From NCBI GenBank assembly GCA_900313005.1, contig ONZJ01000002.1:727001-791000 (forward strand): a stretch of DNA of 64,000 nucleotides. The letters run 5' to 3'. Shown piece after piece: positions 1-9,700 of the stretch. Position 1 is the stretch's first letter; the number at the start of each line of letters is the position of its first letter. The notes under the pieces are model-generated. The model made no database searches, was not told the DNA's origin, and saw only the letters and a list, made by a program, of their open reading frames with translations. The DNA comes from Rhodobacteraceae bacterium EL129 (GTDB lineage Bacteria > Pseudomonadota > Alphaproteobacteria > Rhodobacterales > Rhodobacteraceae). The position numbers and the translations under genes were made by a program.

Positions 1-527
1 ATGCCAGTGTTGATCCAGCCCGGACAGATCGCGTTGCACCGGATATCCGGCCCGTGATCCACCGCAATGGAGCGGGTCAGCCCGTGCACAAAGGCCTTGG
101 ACGCATTGTAAAGCGCCATGGAGGGGTCCGCATGTCGCCCCGAGATCGAGCCGATGTTGATAATCACCCCTTGGGTGGCCATGTGCGGGATCAGTGCGCG
201 GCACATGTTGAACACGCCTCGACAATTGACCCCGATCACGGCCTCCCAATCGGCATCGGTGCTGTCGACCACCGTCTTTTCAACTTGCACCCCTGCGTTG
301 TTGACCAATATGTCCAGCGATGGGCATGCGCTTGCGAGGGCCGAGGCCTGTGCCGGGTCCGAGACATCTGCTTGCTCCCAATGGCACGCTTCCGGCAATC
401 CTTCTGGTCGCGGGCCCCGCCCGCAGGAGGTGACACGCGCACCTTCGCTTAGAAACGCGTCGACGATACCGCGCCCGATACCTTGCCTGCCACCGGTGAT
501 CAGCGCTGTTTTTCCCTCAAGTCTCAT
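1..527 (-). CDS. SDR family oxidoreductase (3' end outside window)
   Basis: NAD(P)-dependent short-chain dehydrogenase, cytoplasmic; substrate unknown. Translation from the ATG at 527 gives MRLEGKTALITGGRQGIGRG, the classical glycine-rich cofactor loop (GGRQGIG), then an NNAG motif and a catalytic SISG...YNASK serine/tyrosine/lysine set, and NAICPGWINTG near the window edge. The stop codon lies beyond position 1, so about 175 residues of an expected 250 or so are visible. The protein is clearly related to the next SDR upstream on this strand (shared VEKT/IEKT and NAICPG blocks), so the two look like tandem paralogues in one operon with the sulfatase and the Rieske oxygenase. The ATG at 540 is out of frame and hits a stop quickly. 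Confidence 0.9.
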   Translation of the reverse strand, partial: MRLEGKTALITGGRQGIGRGIVDAFLSEGARVTSCGRGPRPEGLPEACHWEQADVSDPAQASALASACPSLDILVNNAGVQVEKTVVDSTDADWEAVIGVNCRGVFNMCRALIPHMATQGVIINIGSISGRHADPSMALYNASKAFVHGLTRSIAVDHGPDIRCNAICPGWINTG

Positions 528-558
528 CCGGGTCTCCCATTGATGTCCTTGCAGGACG

Positions 559-1350
559 CTAGAGTTTCATTTGCTGCACCTGAGCGCTTAACCCGCCATC
601 CAGAACCCATAGCTGTCCACTGGCATAACGCGCCTCGTCCGAGGCCAGCCATGTGACCAGATTGGCAATGTCGTCGGGCGTGCCGTAGGTCCGCATGGGA
701 TGCACGTCGCGCACGGCTTGCTGCAATTGGTCGATGGTTTTGCCGCCCCCGCCTGAGCCATCACCTTCAAAGAAGCTCTGAAGCATCGGCGTGTCGATGT
801 AGCCGGGGCAAATTGCATTGACGCGGATGCCCTCGGGGCCATGATCACAAGCCATCGCGCGGGTCAGCGCGTGCACGGCCCCTTTGGTTGCACAATAGGC
901 CGCCAATCCAGGGTCGGCGATAAATCCGTCGTAGGAGCCAAAGTTAATCAGGCTGGCGCTTTGGCCCTGTCCCGCCGCTGTGCGCATCAAAGGCAAGGCG
1001 TGCTTGGACGTCAGAAACGTGCCGGTGACATTCACCGCGAACGAGCGGTTCCACTCCTCAAGCGTGGTGTCTTCGATGGTTTTTTCAATCTCTATACCCG
1101 CGGCATTGACCAGAATGTCCAGATGCCCAGCCTCATCGCTCACCTGTTGCATCACGCCTTTGACGGTATCCTCATCTGCCACGTCCAGCTGCACAAAGCG
1201 CGACGCTCCGCCAGGCGCGGCAAGCGAGCCGCCCTCGCTGAGATCAGCGGCGTAGACCGTCGCCCCCTCGCGCATAAACCGATCGCAAATGGCGCGGCCT
1301 ATGCCACCGCGCCCGCCTGTGACCAAAGCAATCTTGCCACTTAGTCTCAT
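559..1350 (-). CDS. SDR family oxidoreductase
   Basis: Classical SDR of 263 aa, cytoplasmic NAD(P)-dependent oxidoreductase. Visible motifs are GGRGGIG (cofactor loop, about residues 11-17), NAAG, the YCATKGA active-site Tyr-x-x-x-Lys and the NAICPGYIDTPM block. The frame is open further upstream, but residue 1 is set at 1350: the protein then begins MRLSGKIALVTGG like its paralogue at 1-527, and the ATG overlaps the stop of the sulfatase gene by 4 bp, implying translational coupling. The longer reading would add 66 residues without family similarity. From the operon it probably oxidises an alcohol or hydroxy acid made during breakdown of the sulfate ester or quaternary amine; the true substrate is not visible. 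Confidence 0.92.
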   Translation of the reverse strand: MRLSGKIALVTGGRGGIGRAICDRFMREGATVYAADLSEGGSLAAPGGASRFVQLDVADEDTVKGVMQQVSDEAGHLDILVNAAGIEIEKTIEDTTLEEWNRSFAVNVTGTFLTSKHALPLMRTAAGQGQSASLINFGSYDGFIADPGLAAYCATKGAVHALTRAMACDHGPEGIRVNAICPGYIDTPMLQSFFEGDGSGGGGKTIDQLQQAVRDVHPMRTYGTPDDIANLVTWLASDEARYASGQLWVLDGGLSAQVQQMKL

Positions 1351-2882
1351 TCGTTCGTCTCCTTCAGGGGCGGATAACGGTAGTGCGCAGCGGCCACCGT
1401 CCAATCCATCGTGTTGCGCACATATTCCTGCGAGGCATCGCGGGGCGGGTTGTAGTCCCAGGCGGCGCCTGCACCAGCCTCCATCGCGGCATGCAGCGCA
1501 CGGCGGGATTTTTGCGTGGCTATGATATCGCGGCGCAAAGCGGCACAATCCCAGCGATCTGCCACCTCGGCGGCAAAGGCGGCAGCACGGTTTGCATAGT
1601 CGGGATCAGTGGCACGGTTGACCCGCTCGCCCGGATCACGTTTCAGGTCATAAAGCTGTGCTGGATCACCGTCGCAGTGGATATATTTCAAATCCCCGCG
1701 TCGGATCATGATCACGGGGTTCGGGGTCATCTCGGCGCAATATTCACCGATGGCTTCGTCCACGGGATCAGCCTCGCATCGTGCCAGTGGCAGCAATGAG
1801 CGTCCGTCGATAGGTTCGCCCAGTGTGGTGTCGTCTGCCCCGGCGATGTCCAGAAAAGTGGGCAACAGATCGACCAAAGAGCAGGCATTTGAAGCCACGC
1901 CATGCGTGATGTCCGGACCCGCCATGACAAGAGGGACACGGGCCGAGTGTTCAAAGAAGTTCATCTTGTACCACAGCCCCCTTTCGCCCAGCATGTCCCC
2001 ATGATCGGCGGTGACGATCACGACGGTGTTGTCCAACTCTCCCATCTGGTCCAGCGTGTGCACGATCTCGCCGATCTTGCTGTCGAAATAGCTGACATTG
2101 GCCAGATAGGCGCGACGGGCGCGGCGGGTCTCTTCGTCGGTCATGGGTACGTATGAGGCCTCGATCCCATCCATTACACGCCGCGAGAACGGGTCTTGAT
2201 CCGCGGGTTCAATCACATGGTCGGGCAGATCAATTTCATCATCAGAATACAGATCCCACCATTCGGGTTTGGCCACATAGGGGTCATGCGGATGAATGAA
2301 CGAGGCCACCAAGGCGAAGGGCTGGTCATTGCCCGCGGCCTTTGCACGGCCCCTGTCAATCAGCCATCGACGCGCGGCGAAGCCAACTTCGTCGTCATAG
2401 TCGGTTTGGAACGTGGCGACGGCCACGCCACTTTCCTTCACGGTCTGCATGTTGTGATACCACTTGTCGATCCGTTCGTCCGGGGCTTCCCAATCTGGGG
2501 TCCAGGCAAAATCTGCGGGGTAGATGTCGGTGGTCACACGGTCCTGAAACCCATGCATTTGGTCAGGGCCAACGAAGTGCATTTTCCCTGACAAACCAGT
2601 GCGATATCCCAGGGACGTCAGGTAATGCGCGAAGGTGGGTATCGAGGCTTTGAACTCGGATGCGTTGTCATACGCCGCAATCCGGCTGATCAATTGCCCG
2701 GACATGAACGCAAAGCGCGACGGTGCGCACAGTGGTGAATTGCAATAGGCCGCATCAAAGCGCATACCACGTGCGGCCAAAGCATCCAGATGTGGTGTCT
2801 TGGCGACCTTGTGTCCATAGGTGGCGGTGAAATGGGGCGCCAATTGATCGGCCATGATGACAACGATATTGGGCCGGGTCAT
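1347..2882 (-). CDS. betC: Choline-sulfatase-like type I sulfatase
   Basis: Hydrolyses a sulfate ester, most likely choline-O-sulfate to choline plus sulfate, in the cytoplasm. The 511-aa protein starts MTRPNIVVIMADQL, with the N-terminal metal-binding aspartate. It carries the sulfatase signature LCAPSR with Cys52 as the residue converted to formylglycine (C-x-P-S-R). Blocks such as SGKMHFVGPDQ, TTDIYPADF, GDMLGERGLWYKMNFFE and EYVRNTMDW match what I remember of Sinorhizobium BetC along the full length, and the length is right for that family. No signal peptide is seen. It overlaps the Rieske gene upstream and the SDR downstream by 4 bp each. Usual partners betA/betB are not in the window. 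A related sulfatase with another substrate cannot be excluded. Confidence 0.85.
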   Translation of the reverse strand: MTRPNIVVIMADQLAPHFTATYGHKVAKTPHLDALAARGMRFDAAYCNSPLCAPSRFAFMSGQLISRIAAYDNASEFKASIPTFAHYLTSLGYRTGLSGKMHFVGPDQMHGFQDRVTTDIYPADFAWTPDWEAPDERIDKWYHNMQTVKESGVAVATFQTDYDDEVGFAARRWLIDRGRAKAAGNDQPFALVASFIHPHDPYVAKPEWWDLYSDDEIDLPDHVIEPADQDPFSRRVMDGIEASYVPMTDEETRRARRAYLANVSYFDSKIGEIVHTLDQMGELDNTVVIVTADHGDMLGERGLWYKMNFFEHSARVPLVMAGPDITHGVASNACSLVDLLPTFLDIAGADDTTLGEPIDGRSLLPLARCEADPVDEAIGEYCAEMTPNPVIMIRRGDLKYIHCDGDPAQLYDLKRDPGERVNRATDPDYANRAAAFAAEVADRWDCAALRRDIIATQKSRRALHAAMEAGAGAAWDYNPPRDASQEYVRNTMDWTVAAAHYRYPPLKETNE

Positions 2883-4021
2883 GCGGGCGCCGCCTTGGCA
2901 TAGGCCTCCAGTACCAGCCCGTGAAAGTGGTGCACCGCATGTTCGGATTTTCCCGACCCGGAGGGATCATTCACAATCCGGCCTTGGGTGAAGGCGGGCG
3001 TGTTCATGCCGCGTTGCACGCTTTCGACCAGTCCGATGTCTTCGACCTGCAGCACCTCATCCAGATAGCGGATGGCGTCCAGTTCCATCGGATCGGGGTC
3101 GGGCGTTTCCAGGAAGAAATCGTAGGTTTCCAATGTGCGATCCGGCCCTACGGGGATGATGTTCAGCACAATCATGCTGGAGCGTCCGGGATAACGCATC
3201 AGGCAGGTCGTGGGCCACAACCACCATACCGCGTGGGTGCGCACCGTGGCGTTTGACACGTCATACGCCGTGTTCGTCCCCACGCCTGCATCCGCCATAT
3301 GCGAGGAATAAATTCCGTAGGTGGTGACTTTGTAGGTGTCCATATCCACAAGATCGCAGAAATCCTTGTGGGCCGTCGGGCAGTGGTAACACTCCAGAAA
3401 GTTATCGACGACATTCTTCCAGTTGGATTTGATGTTATAGGTCAGCCGGTGGCCAAAGGTCAGGTTTTCAATGTCCGGCGCCCAGTGGCGAATTTCGGTT
3501 TCGAGATCGCCAGATTGCTGGGCCAACGCAGGGGCGGAGGGATCAAGGTTGACGTAGATAAACCCTGCAAACGCCTCGACCTGGACCTGATCCAGGCAAA
3601 TGTCGTCCGTATTGAAGTTTTCCAGATGCTCGGTTTCAGGTGCGCGCACCAATTGGCCGTCCAGCTTGTAAACCCAGGCATGATAGGGGCACATGATGCG
3701 GCTGGTGGTTCCTTCGCCCGACAGCAATTCATGCGCCCGGTGCTTGCACACGTTGTAAAAGGCACGCAGCTGACCTTCACGATCGCGCACCACGGCCACA
3801 GGATGCCCAGCGACATGTATGGTGATGTAGGACCCCGGTTCACGCAGCTTTTCGACGTGGCAAACCCATTGCCAGCTTTTGGCAAGAATGGCTTGGGCGT
3901 CCGCTGCGAACCACTGATCCTGGGTATAAGCGTTTGCATGCAGAGATAGAGAGTTGCCTTCGTCCGAAGAATATCCCTGACGGATTGCCGCATACTCGGC
4001 TTTTGTAGGCATCTGGGGCAT
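2879..4021 (-). CDS. Rieske non-heme iron oxygenase, alpha subunit (betaine/carnitine monooxygenase-like)
   Basis: Ring-hydroxylating-type oxygenase subunit, likely demethylating or cleaving a quaternary amine such as glycine betaine. The Rieske [2Fe-2S] ligands are seen as CKH...CPYH with about 17 residues between the pairs. The catalytic mononuclear iron site is seen as DNFLECYHCPTAH. Of the possible starts I chose the ATG at 4021 (MPQMPTKAEY) because GGAGAG lies 6 nt upstream; a start 30 bp earlier lacks this. The length of 380 aa fits the GbcA/CntA class. A reductase partner (GbcB-like) is expected but not in the window; it may lie left of position 1. The gene overlaps betC by 4 bp, and a 111-bp gap with operator-like repeats separates it from the regulator. 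Substrate assignment is inference from betC and the regulator type. Confidence 0.85.
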   Translation of the reverse strand: MPQMPTKAEYAAIRQGYSSDEGNSLSLHANAYTQDQWFAADAQAILAKSWQWVCHVEKLREPGSYITIHVAGHPVAVVRDREGQLRAFYNVCKHRAHELLSGEGTTSRIMCPYHAWVYKLDGQLVRAPETEHLENFNTDDICLDQVQVEAFAGFIYVNLDPSAPALAQQSGDLETEIRHWAPDIENLTFGHRLTYNIKSNWKNVVDNFLECYHCPTAHKDFCDLVDMDTYKVTTYGIYSSHMADAGVGTNTAYDVSNATVRTHAVWWLWPTTCLMRYPGRSSMIVLNIIPVGPDRTLETYDFFLETPDPDPMELDAIRYLDEVLQVEDIGLVESVQRGMNTPAFTQGRIVNDPSGSGKSEHAVHHFHGLVLEAYAKAAPA

Positions 4022-4079
4022 GGGTTCTCTCCGGGCAGCGGGGCAGGTCACAGTATGATGTTATTCTTGGCCGTATTGA

Positions 4080-4125
4080 CGAAATTAACCATGCTAATTT
4101 CGCCGTTCATCCAACTTATTTCGCC
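4080..4125 (-). promoter_or_regulatory. Operator-like repeats before the Rieske-betC-SDR operon
   Basis: Two direct repeats read GGCGAAATTAG (4094-4104) and GGCGAAATAAG (4115-4125) on the minus strand and are exactly 21 bp apart. A third, inverted copy of the half-site lies at 4080-4087, making an inverted repeat with 8-bp arms around a 7-bp spacer. AraC-family activators typically bind direct repeats one or two helical turns apart, and the gene just upstream encodes one. Binding is inferred, not shown. Confidence 0.6.
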
Positions 4126-4132
4126 TTATGCT

Positions 4133-5143
4133 CTAGGGTGCTGTTTTATACATCGGCCAGGCTCGGAACTCGAACGGCACACGCCCTTCGATCCTGTCCC
4201 GGCTGGGAGGAAGACCGAAGCGCGCCTTGTAGGCGCGTGCAAAATGGTCTTGCGATCCAAATCCGGAGGCTTGCGCGACCTGCGTGATCGACATGCGTGT
4301 TTGCGTCACCAGACCCCGGGCGCGATCAAGACGGATATCGCGGTAGTATTGAGCAGGCGTAGCTCTGACATGGGATTGAAACAGCCGGTCAAGCTGGCGC
4401 TGTGAAATGCCTGCTCGCTGACAAATATCGGGTATTGGCAACGGGTTCTCTAAGTTGCGCTCCATGACATCAATTGCCAGATGCAGCTTGAGCGGAGCGG
4501 TTGGGCCCAAGGGTTCAGAACTTGTATCTGCTTGCCGGGTGCCCGGGTGTCGGATGCTGTTGTGGCAAAGGTATTTTGCCGCGGCATTGGCCAAGGTGTC
4601 ACCATGCATTTGCTGCAGCAGAATAAGCCCGAAATCGAGACTCGCACTGCCGCCGGCACAGGTGGCGTAATTTCGGTCAAACACCATCAGGTCTTCGCGC
4701 AGGTCAACATCGGGGAACTTTTCTGCGAAAGCGTCGATATGCTCGTAATGGCAGGTGGCGCTGCGTCCCTTCAGAACCCCGGCCCGCGCCAAGATGAACG
4801 CGCCCGTATCGAGTGCTGCAACCATGCTGCCTGCACGTGATCCGTGCCTGACGGCGCTCAACACGGAGGCAGTGGCATATGCCTCTGGTGTCCAACTGCT
4901 TGACACCACCAGCAGGCAACCCGCCAGGTCTGGCAGGTCGCTCAAGGGCTTGGTGTCGACGCTCATGCCGTTGCTGGCCGGGCAGGGGCCGCCTGTTTCG
5001 GACCAAAGGTCCCATTGAAAAAGTGTTTGCCCTCGCAGGTAGTTCGCCGCTCGAAACGGGTCGAGAAAGCCTGTCGTGGCCGCCGCATTGAAATGGGGTG
5101 TGACCAACATGGCGATGTAAACGGGAGCAGAGGGTTCAGACAT
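4133..5143 (-). CDS. GlxA-family AraC-type transcriptional regulator with DJ-1/PfpI domain
   Basis: Transcription factor of 336 aa. Residues about 5-175 form a DJ-1/PfpI amidotransferase-like sensing domain (MLVTPHFNAA at the start, LDTGAFILARAGVL near the usual nucleophile elbow). Residues about 230-325 form an AraC double helix-turn-helix (ISQRQLDRLFQ, then ITQVAQASGFGSQDHFARAY). This is the architecture of GbdR and related regulators of quaternary-amine catabolism. The start at 5143 (MSEPSAPVYI) has GGAGAGG just upstream; the frame is open 12 codons earlier without a site. It is followed by the Rieske-betC-SDR genes on the same strand and is divergent to the aminotransferase-like gene, so it probably controls one or both. 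The ligand is unknown. Confidence 0.88.
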   Translation of the reverse strand: MSEPSAPVYIAMLVTPHFNAAATTGFLDPFRAANYLRGQTLFQWDLWSETGGPCPASNGMSVDTKPLSDLPDLAGCLLVVSSSWTPEAYATASVLSAVRHGSRAGSMVAALDTGAFILARAGVLKGRSATCHYEHIDAFAEKFPDVDLREDLMVFDRNYATCAGGSASLDFGLILLQQMHGDTLANAAAKYLCHNSIRHPGTRQADTSSEPLGPTAPLKLHLAIDVMERNLENPLPIPDICQRAGISQRQLDRLFQSHVRATPAQYYRDIRLDRARGLVTQTRMSITQVAQASGFGSQDHFARAYKARFGLPPSRDRIEGRVPFEFRAWPMYKTAP

Positions 5144-5313
5144 GAGGTCCTCTCCAGTGGGAACCATTGGATAAAACACCAGATCATCTGCCTAATAAAT
5201 AGCCAGTCTTAGACAAAAGATGTCGCAAACGTTTCATTCTGCGCATTGATCGCTTGACACGCCGGAAGCTTTTGACCTGATCAGGCTGTGCCGCTGACAA
5301 AAGGATGCCCGCC

Positions 5314-6570
5314 ATGTTGATTCAAGACAATCCTGCCTTGATTGATGAAATTCGCAATCGATTTGCGCATGTGGACAGCTGCCCATTTCAGGGGCCGCGT
5401 GTGTTTTTTGAAAATGCGGGTGGTGCCCTAACCCTGAAGTCGGTTGTTGAAACCTCTGGCGTTTATGCGGCCATTCCCGACAATCAGGGGCGCGATAATG
5501 TGGCCTCGCACGCGTTGGTGGATGTGATCAACAAAGCCAAAGCCGATCTTGCGGTGTTCATGAATGCACCATCGGGACAATTTTTTGTCGGTGAAAGCGG
5601 GACCGAGTTGTTGTTCCGGATGATCCGCACAGCCTGTGTGAATGCTCCTAGAGGCAGCAAGGTCATCGGGTCCTCGATCGAGCATCCCGCATCGCGGTCC
5701 GCGGCGATCCGGTGGGCGGGGATTGCGGGATTGGACTATGTAAATGTCCAACATGATGATGCGACAGGGTGTGTCACTGCGGCGGATTATGCGGCACAGA
5801 TGACGCCAGATGTGGCGGTCGCCACGATTTTGCATGCCTCGCCCGTGACGGGCATCGGTAACGATGTTGCGGCGATATCAGCTGCGATACGTGCTGTGTC
5901 CCCAGAGTGTTTCATCATTGTCGATGGCATTCAGCATGCGGCCCATGGGCAGATGGATTTGGCGGCGTATAATGTCGATGGCTATGCGATTTCGCCGTAC
6001 AAAGTGTTCTCGCGGCATGGGTATGGCATTGCGTGGATTTCGGACCGGTTGACGGATTTGCCGCATGATATGTTGTTGAATGCCCCGGCAACGGGATGGG
6101 AATTTGGCACACGTGATACGGGCTCTTATGCGACGATGTCGGATGTGATCGGGTATTTTGATTGGCTGGGCGGCGAAGTGTCGGACGAAACAGACCCTCG
6201 CGCCCGGATCGAAGCCGCTGGTCGCGCCATTCATGCCTATGAAACGCATCTGACCGACACGATGATCCGCGGGACCGGAAATTTGCCGGGGCTGCGCGAT
6301 ATGGATCATGTGACTATCCTGGCAGGCGAAGACAATCCGGGCCGTGAAGGTCTGGTGTCGGTTGTGATCAAGGGAATGGCCTCGCCAGATGTCGTCACTT
6401 TGCTGAACGAGCAGGGCATTCGGACCCACACGCGCAAGGCGGATCATTATAGCGGAAACGTGCTGGATCCTTTGGGCCTGAGCGATTGCATTCGCATTTC
6501 GCTGTGCCACTACAACACCGTCAGCGAAGTTTCTCAAACACTCGCGGTGATTCAGAGTCTGGCAGATTAA
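5314..6570 (+). CDS. PLP-dependent class V aminotransferase / cysteine desulfurase-like protein
   Basis: Fold-type I PLP enzyme of about 418 aa. The Schiff-base lysine is most likely in ISPYKVFSRHG (Lys230), with the upstream cofactor aspartate in IIVDGIQHAAHG. The sequence resembles the cysteine desulfurase-like branch (TIGR01976 type) rather than true IscS/SufS, and no SufS-like cysteine loop is evident, so the reaction is unknown. I prefer the ATG at 5314 because AAGGA lies 8 nt before it; an ATG at 5305 is in frame but has the same AAGG touching it. It is divergent from the GlxA-type regulator and shares a 170-bp promoter region with it, which suggests co-regulation with the sulfatase/Rieske operon. 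Confidence 0.85.
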   Translation: MLIQDNPALIDEIRNRFAHVDSCPFQGPRVFFENAGGALTLKSVVETSGVYAAIPDNQGRDNVASHALVDVINKAKADLAVFMNAPSGQFFVGESGTELLFRMIRTACVNAPRGSKVIGSSIEHPASRSAAIRWAGIAGLDYVNVQHDDATGCVTAADYAAQMTPDVAVATILHASPVTGIGNDVAAISAAIRAVSPECFIIVDGIQHAAHGQMDLAAYNVDGYAISPYKVFSRHGYGIAWISDRLTDLPHDMLLNAPATGWEFGTRDTGSYATMSDVIGYFDWLGGEVSDETDPRARIEAAGRAIHAYETHLTDTMIRGTGNLPGLRDMDHVTILAGEDNPGREGLVSVVIKGMASPDVVTLLNEQGIRTHTRKADHYSGNVLDPLGLSDCIRISLCHYNTVSEVSQTLAVIQSLAD

Positions 6571-6677
6571 TTTTTAGGCAACTGCAAATTGGTTTGCAAC
6601 CTATGCGCGAAAATCCGCCGCGTTTACGGAAATGGCAGTTTTTGAAAAATTTTCCCCTTGGCTCGAATCGAAAAAAC

Positions 6678-6719
6678 CCTACTAAATCAAGGCTACGGCA
6701 CGCTCAAACCTACTAAATC
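6678..6719 (+). repeat. Direct repeat pair in the leader of the giant repeat-protein gene
   Basis: CCTACTAAATC occurs twice, at 6678-6688 and 6709-6719, exactly 31 bp apart or about three helical turns. It lies 60-100 bp before the start of the giant gene, in an AT-rich stretch that is otherwise non-coding (6571-6781). It could be a pair of binding sites for a regulator. No regulator gene is adjacent. Confidence 0.55.
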
Positions 6720-6781
6720 TAGAGGGATACTGGAGGTAGGTTCTTACTCACGGGTGTGTGTTAATGAGTAGGGACAGAGAA

Positions 6782-9700
6782 ATGAGCGGAACGTGGCTGC
6801 ACACGGTTTTTGTTAAGTTATTAATTTTAATTTCATTTTTCCTGATTTCAACGACACCCGGACGCGCCACGACCTTTACCACGACCGTCCCGGGCACAGG
6901 CATTCAATTGCCGGCGGATTACCCTGAGGCAGGTGGCATTGCCTTCGTCATCGTGGGTGTGAATGGAAACATCTACTACCAGTTTTCAAATCCAACCGGT
7001 GCTTTTCGCGGGTTTCAGAATTCGGGCCAGCCAGCAGCTTTTCGCGGCAACCCTTTTACGATCAATGATCCGGTTCCTCTGAACTGTGGTTTCAGTGATT
7101 GTGCTGACTATTTCGGAGGTGCCATTTCGAACGTTCATGTGCGCTTTACGGCGTTTGACGGTGACACGCAGCCGGGTGGATTTGACGAAAACGATATCTC
7201 GCTATTGTTGAACGGGATCAACATTGGCAGTTGGTCCGGGCTGACAACCGAGGCCACCAACACCCCTGGGACAACCTCGTTTGGTTTTGGTACCGGGTTC
7301 GGCAACGGCACTTTTGATACAGGTTGGTTCAATTCGACCAACCCTGTGTTGTTCAACAACATCCTGACCACGGGTCAGATCACAACTCAGGTTTTTGATG
7401 ATGATCCCAATGACAACTATTGGGATTTTCGTCGTGGCCAGTCTCTCAACAATAATGACATTGTCACAGTGGCCCCCGGCTATCTGCTCGAAAAAACGGC
7501 AGATCCAACCACTTTTGGCGCGGTCGGGGAGACGATCGAATATACCTACATTGTGACCAACATCGGATCGGTGCCAATCCGGTCCTTGGCGGTGACGGAT
7601 GACAAGATCAGCAATATCACCTGCGACAAGACCGTGATCTTGGATTCGCCAACCCCCGCCAATATGGGCGGGGTCGCTGATTTTGCGACCTGCACGGGCG
7701 AATACGAAATCCAGCAAGAGGATTTTGACGCCGAGCAAGTGGTGAACTTGGCCCAGGCCACAGGCGTGCCAGACTTTGGCCAATTGGGCACTTTGACCGA
7801 TTCCGCCACCGTGACGGGCCCAGCAATTGCGCCCAGTATCTCGATCGTGAAGGACACGGTGCTTGGTGCCTTTGGGAATGCGGGCACGACGGTGCCCTAC
7901 ACATTCGTGGTCGAAAACACAGGCGATGCGACGTTGTTCAACGTGAGCGTCAGTGATCCGAACATTCCCGGTTTGGTGTGTGAAGCGGCTGAATTGGCCC
8001 CGGATGAAGAGCTGAACTGTTCGGCAGATTACACCGTTCTGCAATCTGATGTGGACGATTTCCTCAACGGCGGGACACAGCTGAGCAATACCGCCGAAGT
8101 GACATCACGAGACCCCAATAACGTCACGCGAACAGATGACAGCACAGTCAATCTGGATGGGCCAGATGCGACGCCAACATTCACGCTGGTGAAGACAGCG
8201 GTGCAGAGTGATTTCGATGCCGTCGACGACGTTTTGCAATTCAACATTGTCATCACCAACACTGGCAATGTGACCTTTCCCAACCCACCTGCGATTACGG
8301 ACACCTTGACGGGTGGGGCCAGTTGTCCGGCAGGCCCTGTTGCGCCGACCGCGTCGGTGACATGTACGGCCAGTTATACCGTCGATCAGGATGATCTGGA
8401 CGCAGGAGAGGTGGACAACCGCGCTGATGCGACCATCACCATTGATGGTGTCACCGAAACAGATGGTGACAACGCGATCGTGCCTGCCATTCGCACCGAA
8501 GGCATTACCATCGATAAGCGCCTCGCGCCGACGTCGCCGTCCAGCTTTGCAGATGAGAATATCTTGTTGAGCTACGAATATGTGGTGACCAACACAGGCA
8601 ATGTGCGGCTGGATTCCGTGACAGTGGAAGACGATAAGGTCACGGCGACCTGTACCCCTGACACCATCGACCCGGGTGACAGTGTTGTTTGTACATCAAC
8701 CGACTACCCGACGACGCAACCTGACGTCGACGCGGGCGGCGTGACGAACATCGCCAGTGCCACAGGCACGCCGCGCGGTGGTGCTGGCCCGATCACCTCG
8801 GACACTGATACGGTAACCGTGCCTGCCACGCAGACACCTGGTCTGGGTCTGGTCAAGGACGCGCCAACATTGACGGCTCTCGAATATCAAAGCGGAGAGA
8901 TCGTGACCTATACCTACACGGTCTCGAACACGGGTAACACGACGATCACCCAGCCGCTCAGCGTGACGGACGACAAAATCGGAACCTTCTCCTGTGGTAC
9001 GGTGCCTCTGGCCCCCGGTGCCGACACCAGCTGTACGGCGCAATATCAATTGCAACCAACGGACATCTTGGCTGGATCTGTCACCAACTCGGCCAGCGCA
9101 ACGGACGGCACCTCGGACAGCAACGAGGCAACCGCGACGATCTCGCCTGATCTGGATCCGGATATCAGTGTGACCAAAACAGCGGATCTGGCACAGGTCA
9201 GCTCGACCTCGGATGTGATCACCTACACGTTTGAGGTGCGCAATGCGGGCAATACGCAGATTTTGCTACCTGACCAGCCGATCACCGTGGATGATCCCCG
9301 TGTCGGCGTGGTAGATTGCTCTGCTCAACCCGGGACATTCAATCCAACAGACACGTTTGACTGTACGGCGACCACGACGCCCACGCTGGCCGAGATGAAC
9401 GCTGGCGAGGTGGTGAATACCGCGACGGCCAGCTTCCCCTTTACCTCGGGAGGCACAACAAACACCATTCGGTCGGCCCCTTCCACGGCCACAGTGCCGG
9501 TTGACCCGCAGCCGTCGATGGTTTTTGCCAAAAGCGGTCCGGCCTCGTTCAATGCGTTGAACCAAGAACTGAGCTATACGTTTACCGTCACCAACAACGG
9601 CAATGTCACCTTGTCTCGGGTCGATGTGACAGATCCGCTGATCCCGACGCTCAACTGTGTGATCACGGATCTCGAGCCGACCCAATCCGACAGCTGCACA

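Noticed and set aside
6813-6830. CtrA-like TTAA boxes
   Set aside because: TTAA occurs three times but with spacings of 8 and 6, not the required N7 gap, and it lies inside the signal-peptide coding part.
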